From positions 1 through 44,928 of the forward strand of contig SYJG01000340.1 in assembly GCA_005798445.1 (NCBI GenBank): 44,928 nt of DNA, in the 5' to 3' direction. The translations under genes were made by a program, and so were the position numbers. Shown here one piece after another: positions 16,938-24,461 of this stretch (its first letter is position 1; each line of letters opens with the position of its first letter). Below the pieces are notes generated by a model. That model was not told the DNA's origin, did no database searches, and was given only the letters and a program-made list of their open reading frames with translations. Source of the stretch: Planctomyces sp. GTDB taxonomy: Bacteria; Planctomycetota; Planctomycetia; Planctomycetales; Planctomycetaceae.

Positions 16938-18110
16938 ATGTCGGGGTGGCTCTCGCGAGCGAAAGGAGCTTTGAGCGGTCGTGAGGCCGAAGTCGCTCTC
17001 GAACCGATGAAGTTCGCTTGCCCATGCGGCCACAAAGTCGAAGCCACACGCCGCTCGGAGTTTCAGCGAGTCCTCTGCTCGGACTGCGGCGAACGATTTT
17101 TTCTGTTGCCGATCGATGTTTACCCGCGCCCGGTGATGAAGATCCGCAAGGTCCAATCGCCAAAATCGGCGGAGACGACAAAGACGAAATCCCCCAGCAA
17201 GTTATCCACGCCGACGGAAGTCGCTCCCGCACGACCGGGGATCGACCTTCAGGCCGAACTGACGACCGCCCTCACAAAGGTTCGCTCGCGGTTCACCCCT
17301 TTGCGGCTGATCGTGTTGAGCTTGCTGACGGTCATCGGTCTGACCGGCTGGTGGCAATGGAACCGCGCGGCTCGATCATCGGCGGAGGCCGATTTCAAAT
17401 CGGCCACGGAATCAGGAATGGCGGCCTTACAGAAGGCTGATTATGTCGAGGCCGCACAACATTTCAGCCGTGCCGCAGCCGCCGCCGATCTGCTGCATCG
17501 TACGGACGTCTCCGCCGAGCAAGCTCGGCAGATGCACCGGCAACTGACCGCGCTCAACTCGTTGCTGACTCGCTCGCTCATCGAATTGATCGAGGCCGCA
17601 CGAGCGACTCGGTTGCGCGAAAACGTGCTCGCCGCCGAATCGGAATTCACAAACCTCCATGCCGGCCGGTGGCTCGTCATGCAAAGCGAGATCGCGCCGC
17701 CGGAAGCTTCCACGACACCAGCAGATGTCCAATGGGAACAGCGAATCCAGATCTTCGACGAACCGTTGGTCCTGACCGCCAACCTGCCGGCCTTCGCGAA
17801 GATCCAAGCGACCTCCCCAGTGTCGCCCGTTACCCCCGCCTCCGCCTCCGCCGATCCTCCGCCGGCCGGCGCATCCGCGCTGAATGATCTCGGACAACGC
17901 GAAGTCGTGTTTGCCGCGCAAGTCGAATCGCTCAAATGGAACTCCGAGCAATCGGCCTGGGTGCTGACACTCAAGGCCTCTTCAGGTTTCCTGTGGACCG
18001 ATTACGGCCTGTTACTCGCGGCGGGACTGCCGCCCGATGAACTGCACACGGAACCTCGACTGCGTGCGATGTTGACCGAACAAAGCGGCTGGATCGGAGC
18101 CATCGAATGA
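16938..18110 (+). CDS. zinc-ribbon, single-pass membrane protein
   Basis: A 390-residue protein. Residues about 27-55 form a zinc ribbon (CPCGHKVEATRRSEFQRVLC, then SDCG), followed by a disordered Lys/Thr/Ser-rich stretch, a transmembrane helix near residues 120-138 ('LRLIVLSLLTVIGLTGWW'), and a helical region with a TPR-like start ('AALQKADYVEAAQHFSRAAA'). The C-terminal domain ('REVVFAAQVESLKWNSEQSA') is unassigned. GGAG precedes ATG 16938; TTG 16914 is a less likely start. It is coupled to the next gene by ATGA and divergent from the FHA gene, with about 200 bp between the two starts for promoters. Confidence 0.75.
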   Translation: MSGWLSRAKGALSGREAEVALEPMKFACPCGHKVEATRRSEFQRVLCSDCGERFFLLPIDVYPRPVMKIRKVQSPKSAETTKTKSPSKLSTPTEVAPARPGIDLQAELTTALTKVRSRFTPLRLIVLSLLTVIGLTGWWQWNRAARSSAEADFKSATESGMAALQKADYVEAAQHFSRAAAAADLLHRTDVSAEQARQMHRQLTALNSLLTRSLIELIEAARATRLRENVLAAESEFTNLHAGRWLVMQSEIAPPEASTTPADVQWEQRIQIFDEPLVLTANLPAFAKIQATSPVSPVTPASASADPPPAGASALNDLGQREVVFAAQVESLKWNSEQSAWVLTLKASSGFLWTDYGLLLAAGLPPDELHTEPRLRAMLTEQSGWIGAIE

Positions 18111-19849
18111 GACGGGCTGCAAGATTGCAAATTGCAAATTGCAAATTGCAAATCGCAATTTGGGGACAGCAAGAGGCATCCGATCGAAGTGCTGGATTGG
18201 AACGCCCAACCCCAGACACTCGTCAAGCTGGCGGATTCGTCCCTCCACAATTCACAATTTGCAATTTGCAATTTGCAATTTGCAATTTCTTTCTCCCCGT
18301 CATCCTCTTGCTGCTCGCACCCACCACAGTCTCCGCGGCCGGCGGCGCGCAGTCACTGCAAAGTTTCCTGGAGCTCAAGCCACAATGGCCGGATCTCGTT
18401 GGCTCGTCGTTTCGCATCGAGGGGCATTACGCAATTCTCGTTCGCGACTCGTTGAGGATGAAGAATTGCGATCTGCCATTCAAAGCGGCGCAACCGATCA
18501 AACTAGTGGGCAATTCCAAAGTCATCGAGGTCTCTGGCCGACTGGCGAAAGAGACGACCGGCGGCAAGTTGTATTTCGAGGTTGAGCAAGTCCGTCAATT
18601 GCCGACCGACCTGCAGACAATGGCGGAGCGCGAACGTGCAATCACACGAGGCACCTCGAAGCAGTGGTACGAATTGGCCGAGTGGGCTGGCCCTCGCGGT
18701 AAGTTTTACAGCGACGAGGAACTCCTGGAACGAGCGAAACTTGCCAACCGCAAAGGTTTGAACCTCGAACGGCAAGAACTGAAAGAACTCACACCCACAA
18801 GTTTGCGCACGTTGACTTCCCGCATCTCCGATTTGGGCCTGGAAGATTCGCTGCGGCTCGACTGGCTGCACGAGTCCTACTGGCTGGAGTGGGAAGCGTT
18901 GAGGAAGTCTGCACCGCAGGTCGATCTCACAGTCGAGGACATCGACCTGACGAAAGACCCGGTGTTTCAGTTTCTCAGTCGGCTCGACAGAGACTTGCCC
19001 GGCGCGAAGGCCCGTGTCGCGGATGTCCTGCCGCTGCTGGCCAACGAGTACCGCCGAAACTCCGTGCTGACGTACCACAACGCTTCCGAGGTCAAACGCC
19101 GCACGCTCGAACGCTTGTTCCACACGGAAGTCGCGACCGCGACGATTGCTCGCGTCACGAAACCGGACGACAGCAACGGCAGCGAGATCGCCAATCGCAT
19201 TGACGAGCTGATCCCCGAACAACACGAACTCGCCGAGAAACACCGTGATGCGGAACTCCAATTCCTGGTGAAGAACTCGGCGACGTTGAGCCGCAACCAA
19301 CTTGGCGACCTCGTTGAGCGTTGCCGTGACCGCAAACAACCGAATCTCGCCAAAGAGGCGATCACGCGTTGGCTGGCTCGGCGCGAACAGTCACTCCGCA
19401 AAGATGGAGTGACCGGATTGATCCAGCTCTCGGACGAACGCCTCGCGCTATTGCAAGACCAGCCTGGTGCGGGAGCCTTGCTGCTCGAGGCGTTGCCACT
19501 CGCGCCGAAGAATGAAGACATTCTTGAACGGCTGAAGAAGCTCGGCTATCAAGAAGTCAACGGTCAGTGGGTTGCGCCACAGTTGAATCCGGCGGCACCA
19601 AACACCCCAATGCCGGTCGTGAACGAGACGGAACTCGAACGATTCATCCGCCTCGGAGTCCCGAAGATCGGCATGACCCCCGCTCAACTGCTGAAGTGCC
19701 TGGGTTCACCACAGTCTCTGACGCGCGTTGCGACGTCCGGCCGAGTCACAGAGACCTGGACCTACCGCGACGGTACGACCGTGCGCTACAGCGTCACGGT
19801 TGAGCGCCGTCCCAGCCGCGGCACAGCCGAGGTTGTGGCCGTGCAGTGA
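18107..19849 (+). CDS. exported protein with BamE-like C-terminal domain; signal peptide interrupted by a repeat
   Basis: A 580-residue protein coupled to the preceding gene. Residues 1-6 (MRRAAR) are a typical signal-peptide n-region and residues 61-77 (FFLPVILLLLAPTTVSA) a typical h-region and cleavage site, but 54 residues translated from a repeat element separate them. Joining the two sides gives a normal signal peptide. The mature part is helical and charged, and ends (about 525-580) with a SmpA/OmlA/BamE-like unit: 'KIGMTPAQLLKCLGSPQSL' then 'VTETWTYRDGTTVRY'. TTG 18266, inside the repeat, could restart translation just ahead of the h-region. Function unknown; probably an envelope protein. 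Confidence 0.72.
   Translation: MRRAARLQIANCKLQIAIWGQQEASDRSAGLERPTPDTRQAGGFVPPQFTICNLQFAICNFFLPVILLLLAPTTVSAAGGAQSLQSFLELKPQWPDLVGSSFRIEGHYAILVRDSLRMKNCDLPFKAAQPIKLVGNSKVIEVSGRLAKETTGGKLYFEVEQVRQLPTDLQTMAERERAITRGTSKQWYELAEWAGPRGKFYSDEELLERAKLANRKGLNLERQELKELTPTSLRTLTSRISDLGLEDSLRLDWLHESYWLEWEALRKSAPQVDLTVEDIDLTKDPVFQFLSRLDRDLPGAKARVADVLPLLANEYRRNSVLTYHNASEVKRRTLERLFHTEVATATIARVTKPDDSNGSEIANRIDELIPEQHELAEKHRDAELQFLVKNSATLSRNQLGDLVERCRDRKQPNLAKEAITRWLARREQSLRKDGVTGLIQLSDERLALLQDQPGAGALLLEALPLAPKNEDILERLKKLGYQEVNGQWVAPQLNPAAPNTPMPVVNETELERFIRLGVPKIGMTPAQLLKCLGSPQSLTRVATSGRVTETWTYRDGTTVRYSVTVERRPSRGTAEVVAVQ
18124..18289. repeat. heptamer-array inverted repeat (element I) inside a CDS
   Basis: The left end carries about four tandem copies of a 7-mer (ATTGCAA) and the right end about four copies of its complement (TTGCAAT). 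Between them lies about 90 bp of unrelated sequence. The whole fits a large hairpin of about 166 bp. It keeps the reading frame and encodes QIANCKLQIA- and NLQFAICN-type stretches. Confidence 0.9.
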
Positions 19850-19862
19850 GACCCTTTGGAGC

Positions 19863-19880
19863 GCGGCGACTTGACGCCGC
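19863..19880. repeat. small GCGGCG hairpin
   Basis: GCGGCG-ACTTGA-CGCCGC is a perfect 6-bp stem between the BamE-like gene and the amidohydrolase ATG. It lies in the open frame upstream of ATG 19912, which supports starting the amidohydrolase at 19912. Confidence 0.5.
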
Positions 19881-19911
19881 CTTGGAATTCACCAACTCGG
19901 AAAGCCAATCG

Positions 19912-21627
19912 ATGTCCCCACTGACCGCTGCATTTTTTCTCACACTTCTGGCCGCTGATCCAGCCGACCTCATCGTCCATCACGCGAAGGTCGTGACAGT
20001 CGATCCGCAGTTTCGCATCGTCGAGGCCATCGCCGTTCGTGGCGACCGGATTGTCGCGGCTGGCAAAGACGAAGACATCCTCAAGCACTCCGGCCCGAAG
20101 ACAAAGGTAATCGACCTCGAAGGCCGCACCGTGCTGCCGGGACTGATGGATTCGCACACGCATCCGACCGGAGCAGCGATGTACGAGTACGATCATCCCG
20201 TCCCGGACATGGAGACGATCGCCGAGGTTTTGAAATACATCGAACAACGGGCCAAACTTGCGGAGGAAGGGGACTGGATCACAATCTCGCAGGTCTTCAT
20301 CACGCGACTGCGCGACCAGCGGTTTCCCAATCGGAACGAGCTGGATCAAGTCGCCCCGAAGAACCCCGTGCTGTTCGCGACCGGCCCGGACGGAGCGGTC
20401 AACTCGCTGGCGTTGAAGCTCAGCGGCATCGACAAGGATTTCAAAATCACCGACGGGCAGCCCGGCTACCTCGAACGCGACCCGAAGACCGGCGAGCTGA
20501 CCGGTATCCTGCGAAGCTGCACGCGGCTGGTGAAAACGAAATCCAAGTCGAAGTCGGCGACTCCGGCCGAGCAACTCGATCGGCTCAAGCAAATGCTCTC
20601 GGCCTACAACGCCGTGGGACTGACAAGCATCTCCGACCGCAATTGCGGCGACGGAGCCGTCGATCAGTACGACAAGCTACTGAAGGACGACGCCTTGACG
20701 TGCCGGATTTTCTGCTCGTATGCCGTCAACGCTCAGGATTCGCTCGACAAGATCGAGCAGCGATTGAAGAAAGCGGCCGAGCATCCGCGACACGCGAAAA
20801 ACGATTGGCTCTGGCTGCGCGGCGTGAAGTGCTTCCTCGACGGCGGCATGTTGACCGGCAGCGCGTACATGCGCGAACCGTGGGGCGTGAGCACGATCTA
20901 TGGCATCACCGATGCCGAGTACCGTGGCCTGCAATACATCCCGGCCGACAAGCTGAAGGCAATCGCCCGGCTGTCGTTCGACAACGGCTTTCAATTCACC
21001 GCGCACTCGGTCGGCGACGGCGCGGTCCACGCTCTGATCGAAGCCTACGAGTCGATCAACCGCGACCTACCGCTGCGCGAACATCGGCCGTGCATCACGC
21101 ACTGCAACTTCATGAGCCGCGACGCGATCGACCGGATGAAAGCAGTCGGCATCGTCGCCGATTTGCAACCAGCCTGGCTACGGCTCGATGGAGCCACACT
21201 GCTCAAGCAATTCGGCGAGCGACGCACCGAGTACTTCCAGCCGTACAAGTCGGCGTTCGACAGCGGAGTTGTGATCGGCGGCGGCTCAGACCACATGCAG
21301 AAGTTCGGCAGCTTGCGTTCGATCAATCCGTACAACCCGTTCCTCGGAATGTGGATCGCGCTGACTCGCCAACCCCGCTGGGCCAAACAACCGCTGCACC
21401 CCGAGCAGCGCATCACTCGCGAGCAAGCCTTGCAGCTCTACACGATCAACAACGCCTTCGTGATGTTCGCCGAGAAGGACAAAGGCTCGCTGGAAGCCGG
21501 CAAGCTGGCCGACTTCATCGTCCTCGACCGGGACTACATGACTTGCCCGGTGGCCGAGGTCGCCGACATCGAAGTACGGCAGGCGTTCGTTGGCGGGCGG
21601 GCGGTTTACGATTCAACGGCAAAGTGA
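19912..21627 (+). CDS. exported amidohydrolase, YtcJ-like (amidohydrolase 3)
   Basis: A 571-residue metal-dependent hydrolase. Metal-binding motifs are present: 'VLPGLMDSHTHPTG' (HxH), the His of 'FTAHSVGDGAVH', 'CITHCNFMS' and the Asp of 'GGGSDHMQKFGSL'. The C-terminus returns to the beta-sandwich ('LEAGKLADFIVLDRDYM'). The layout fits YtcJ/amidohydrolase-3 proteins that cleave N-acyl or amide bonds; the substrate is unknown. A short hydrophobic N-terminus (MSPLTAAFFLTLLAADPA) may be a signal peptide. ATG 19912 was chosen over GTG 19846 because the extension lacks protein character and contains a small hairpin. It is convergent with the next gene across a long hairpin. Confidence 0.88.
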   Translation: MSPLTAAFFLTLLAADPADLIVHHAKVVTVDPQFRIVEAIAVRGDRIVAAGKDEDILKHSGPKTKVIDLEGRTVLPGLMDSHTHPTGAAMYEYDHPVPDMETIAEVLKYIEQRAKLAEEGDWITISQVFITRLRDQRFPNRNELDQVAPKNPVLFATGPDGAVNSLALKLSGIDKDFKITDGQPGYLERDPKTGELTGILRSCTRLVKTKSKSKSATPAEQLDRLKQMLSAYNAVGLTSISDRNCGDGAVDQYDKLLKDDALTCRIFCSYAVNAQDSLDKIEQRLKKAAEHPRHAKNDWLWLRGVKCFLDGGMLTGSAYMREPWGVSTIYGITDAEYRGLQYIPADKLKAIARLSFDNGFQFTAHSVGDGAVHALIEAYESINRDLPLREHRPCITHCNFMSRDAIDRMKAVGIVADLQPAWLRLDGATLLKQFGERRTEYFQPYKSAFDSGVVIGGGSDHMQKFGSLRSINPYNPFLGMWIALTRQPRWAKQPLHPEQRITREQALQLYTINNAFVMFAEKDKGSLEAGKLADFIVLDRDYMTCPVAEVADIEVRQAFVGGRAVYDSTAK

Positions 21628-21646
21628 TTCTGCAAAAATGGCAAAA

Positions 21647-21718
21647 GGGGTACGACGAATTGAGGGAGACGACGAATGAGACTGCCCATTCGTCGTCTCC
21701 CTCAATTCGTCGTACCCT
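21647..21718. terminator. long hairpin between convergent genes
   Basis: Inverted repeat with arms of about 31 nt (left arm begins GGGGTACGACGAATTGAGGG, right arm ends CAATTCGTCGTACCCT) and an 8-nt loop. It fills the space between the amidohydrolase stop (21627) and the convergent oxidoreductase stop (21727). It could end transcription from both sides, though it lacks strong T runs and looks like the REP-type elements elsewhere. Confidence 0.7.
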
Positions 21719-21726
21719 CTCCTTTT

Positions 21727-23055
21727 CTAGACCGGCCTTGCCCAATGGTCGCGATACTCGCGAGTCAGCAACATCGCCGCTTCGCTGTCGCCGGTGATCT
21801 GCTCTTTGACTGGATCGAATTGGATGACTCGACCGGCGCGTGTCGCAATGTTGCCGAGGTGACAGAGCGCCGTCGAAAGGTGATTGATTTCGATGTCAGC
21901 GTTCGGTCGTGCTCCGGTGCGGATACACTCCAGGAAGTTGGCGTGATGCGCGGCGAGGTCCGGCGCGTTGCCGCTCGATTCTTCGATCAGCTTGTTCTTC
22001 GGGCCGTAGATCGCGTACCGACCGGCCTTGCCGAAGATCATCATTCCTTCGGTGCCGTAGTAGGCGTTGCCGTTTTCGAAGCCTTCTTGGACGTACGGGG
22101 ACCAGATGCGTTGTTCGAAGATCAGTTGCTTCGGCTTGCCGGCTTTCGTCGCGGCGGCGTACTCGTAAACGATGTACTGCGTGTCGGCGTGCTGCATGTC
22201 GTCGTCGAAGAAACTCTTGCCGCCGAGCGCGGCGATGCGATTCGGATGGGTTTTCATGCCCAAGCCCCACAGGGCCACGTCGATGTCATGCACGCCGTCG
22301 TTGCCGATGTCGCCGCAGCCGAAGTCGTACCACCAGCGCCAAATGCCGTGCAGGAAGTTCGACTGGTACGGCCGATGCGTCACCGGCCCCAGCCACAAGT
22401 CGTAGTCGAGATGCTTCGGCGGCTCGGACGGCTGTTGTTTGCCGATCGTGCCGCGACGCTGACTGTTCCACGCCTTCGCGACCAGGATTTCGCCGATGAC
22501 GCCGGTCTTGAGTTTCTCCATCCCCTTGATCGCGTGAGCCGTACTGCGAGTCTGCGTGCCGACCTGCATGACGACTTTGTTCTTGCGAGCCGCTTCGATC
22601 ATCAGCCGCCCTTCGCGCAGGTTGTGCGAGCAGGGTTTCTCGACATAAACGTGCTTGCCGGCGTTCGCCGCCAGGATCGCGGCCGGAGCGTGCCAGTGAT
22701 CCGGCGTCGCGATCCAGACCGCCTTCACTTCCTTGTCATCGAACACCTGCCGCATGTCTTTGACAATCTTCGGAGCCTGCCCCGATCCCTTCGTGATCGT
22801 CTCCGCCGCGCGAGCCGCGCGCTGCTCATCAACATCGCAAACATAAGCCACGCGCACCGCCGAATTCGTCGCGAGCTGATTCGTATGAGCCATCCCCATC
22901 CCGCCAGGGCCGATCACCGCGACTGTCAAACGGTTCGGATCGCTCTTTGCCTTGTCGTCGGCGCTGGTCTCCGACGAGTACAGCCATGCGGCTGAAGCGG
23001 TGGCTGCTGCAATGGTCGAAGACTGTTCGAGAAATTCGCGGCGCGTGTTGGACAT
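21727..23055 (-). CDS. Tat-exported Gfo/Idh/MocA-family oxidoreductase
   Basis: A 442-residue protein with a Tat signal ('NTRREFLEQSSTIAAATASA'). The Rossmann domain follows ('RLTVAVIGPGGMGMAHTNQL', GxGGxG type), then 'VWIATPDHWHAPAA' and the signature 'VYVEKPCSHN' (EKP). The second half has the substrate-binding domain with 'WWYDFGCGDIGNDGVHDID'. Tat export implies folding with bound NAD(P) before transport, as for glucose-fructose oxidoreductase. Planctomycetes have large families of these, probably acting on sugars in the periplasm. ATG 23055 is preceded by GGAGA at good spacing; the in-frame TTG 23067 is less likely. Confidence 0.92.
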   Translation of the reverse strand: MSNTRREFLEQSSTIAAATASAAWLYSSETSADDKAKSDPNRLTVAVIGPGGMGMAHTNQLATNSAVRVAYVCDVDEQRAARAAETITKGSGQAPKIVKDMRQVFDDKEVKAVWIATPDHWHAPAAILAANAGKHVYVEKPCSHNLREGRLMIEAARKNKVVMQVGTQTRSTAHAIKGMEKLKTGVIGEILVAKAWNSQRRGTIGKQQPSEPPKHLDYDLWLGPVTHRPYQSNFLHGIWRWWYDFGCGDIGNDGVHDIDVALWGLGMKTHPNRIAALGGKSFFDDDMQHADTQYIVYEYAAATKAGKPKQLIFEQRIWSPYVQEGFENGNAYYGTEGMMIFGKAGRYAIYGPKNKLIEESSGNAPDLAAHHANFLECIRTGARPNADIEINHLSTALCHLGNIATRAGRVIQFDPVKEQITGDSEAAMLLTREYRDHWARPV

Positions 23056-23096
23056 GGCGATCTCCAAAAAATGTTTCGTTGCGATGTTGATTGTCC

Positions 23097-23193
23097 GGCC
23101 GAAAGCTGTGAGCCGATGGCCGAATGCCGTTATTCCAAACTCATCGGAGGAAAAGCATACCGGCCAACGGCCATCGACTCACAGCCATCGGCC
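23097..23193. repeat. palindromic element H
   Basis: GGCCGAAAGCTGTGAGCCGA at the left and CGACTCACAGCCATCGGCC at the right pair imperfectly over about 33 nt around a 31-bp spacer. It lies just upstream of the Tat-oxidoreductase gene and may overlap its promoter region. Confidence 0.8.
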
Positions 23194-23211
23194 GAACAAC
23201 GATCGATCGCG

Positions 23212-23700
23212 TCAAGGAACCTTCATGCCCCATGGGTCATCATCCGGTCCAACGGTCTCAATCTCTTCGTGCATTCTCGCTTTGAAACGTTGGTACTTGG
23301 CACCGTGAGGGCTGAGATGCGCGTATTCATTCCAAATCCAGTCGATCGTCGCCATGTCCACATTCCCGTCGAGCCGATCCTTCAGTCGCTGTTCGAAAGC
23401 CGCGATGGTCGGCCCATCCACCTCGAACATCAGTAGGCTGTTGCCGTGGAGATTCCACGTCCATGCGACCGCGCTTGCCCATTGTCCGCGAGTGACATTC
23501 GGCGGACGCCTTTGAGCCAATGATCCGATCAATCGTTCGACCGTTTTGTCGTGGCGTCGCGGTGCAAGGTATTTTCGATCAAACCATCCGCATGCGGAGA
23601 CGATCAGGCCAAGAACGACAATCACCGCGACCAACCACTTCCGAAGTCGTGTCGGCTGCGCCGCAGATCGAGAGACAGGCCCGGACATGACGCCGCCCAT
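23212..23700 (-). CDS. small putative lipoprotein of unknown function
   Basis: A 162-residue protein with a basic n-region ('RLRKW'), a hydrophobic helix ('LVAVIVVLGLIVSAC') and a lipobox-like VSAC, suggesting a lipoprotein; it could instead be anchored by the helix. The soluble part ('RGQWASAVAWTWNLHGNSLL', 'WIWNEYAHLSPHGAKY') was not assigned. ATG 23700 or ATG 23688 may be the start. It is 27 bp downstream of the Uma2 gene on the same strand. Confidence 0.62.
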   Translation of the reverse strand: MGGVMSGPVSRSAAQPTRLRKWLVAVIVVLGLIVSACGWFDRKYLAPRRHDKTVERLIGSLAQRRPPNVTRGQWASAVAWTWNLHGNSLLMFEVDGPTIAAFEQRLKDRLDGNVDMATIDWIWNEYAHLSPHGAKYQRFKARMHEEIETVGPDDDPWGMKVP

Positions 23701-23727
23701 TATCGAATGGCTGGCTCATCGGATCGG

Positions 23728-24423
23728 TCACAGTTGCGACCGCACCCAATCGCGGAAGGCATCGACGACACCATTGCCGTCCATCTGTTTTCGGAGTTCC
23801 AAAAAACGGGCGAGTTCCGCCATCGGAATGTCTGGGAAGAATCGGCTTACGTCTTTGACGACGTATATGCCGTCGCCCCCCAATTCATTGACGGTTAGTT
23901 TCGAGCCGTCATAGCGCCAGACTTCGGGAACTCCCAGCCCGGCATAAACACTCATCCGGTCTTTTGCGGCTGGCGACAATTCGACTTCGATGGCCAAATC
24001 GGGAACCGGGTCCACGGCGAGGTCGATGTCGTCCTTGCCTCGCATCCGTGGTTCATTTTCCAAGTAGTAGCACTCGTCCGGCTCCAAGGCGCGCAAGGCA
24101 CTCTCTTTGGCACAGGTCATGTCTCCGCAGCTCAAGATTGGAATGCCGAACTCCCTCGTCAGCACATTGACGAACCGCCCCAGCAACCGACTCAGGATCC
24201 CATGCCGTCCTGATGTGGACATGAATTCGAGCCTCCCGTCTTCATAGGTTGTGCGGACATGACGTCCTTCCAAAGCCTTCGCGATCAGTTGATACGATTT
24301 CCAACTGACATCCCACAGGACGAAGCGTTGTTCCGCACTCGCGTCGGCGGTTTCTATTGCGCGAAGTCCGCCAGATCGCACGGGCGGTGGAAGCGATCGG
24401 ACAGGAGTAACGAGACGTGTCAT
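23728..24423 (-). CDS. Uma2-family endonuclease (DUF820)
   Basis: A 231-residue protein with the Uma2 fold, a restriction-endonuclease-like PD-(D/E)xK domain. Visible marks are 'SWKSYQLIAKAL', 'RLEFMSTSGRHGILSRLLGR', 'PDLAIEVELSPAAKDR' (active-site strand with Asp and Glu) and 'YAGLGVPEVWRYDG'. Uma2 proteins are expanded in planctomycetes and cyanobacteria, and their role is not established. A 40-residue N-terminal extension precedes the domain. GGAGAA lies at good distance before ATG 24423. Confidence 0.9.
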   Translation of the reverse strand: MTRLVTPVRSLPPPVRSGGLRAIETADASAEQRFVLWDVSWKSYQLIAKALEGRHVRTTYEDGRLEFMSTSGRHGILSRLLGRFVNVLTREFGIPILSCGDMTCAKESALRALEPDECYYLENEPRMRGKDDIDLAVDPVPDLAIEVELSPAAKDRMSVYAGLGVPEVWRYDGSKLTVNELGGDGIYVVKDVSRFFPDIPMAELARFLELRKQMDGNGVVDAFRDWVRSQL

Positions 24424-24461
24424 GATTGTTCTCCAATCAACTTGCCATCGTTGGCGGGAAG

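Noticed and set aside
16731-17156. N-terminal extension of the FHA protein
   Set aside because: The extension overlaps the divergent zinc-ribbon gene and has no protein-like pattern; the FHA domain begins soon after ATG 16730.
18124-18289. Heptamer arrays as a CRISPR or VNTR locus
   Set aside because: Units are 7 bp without spacers, and the two arrays are inverted with respect to each other, forming a hairpin; no cas genes are present.
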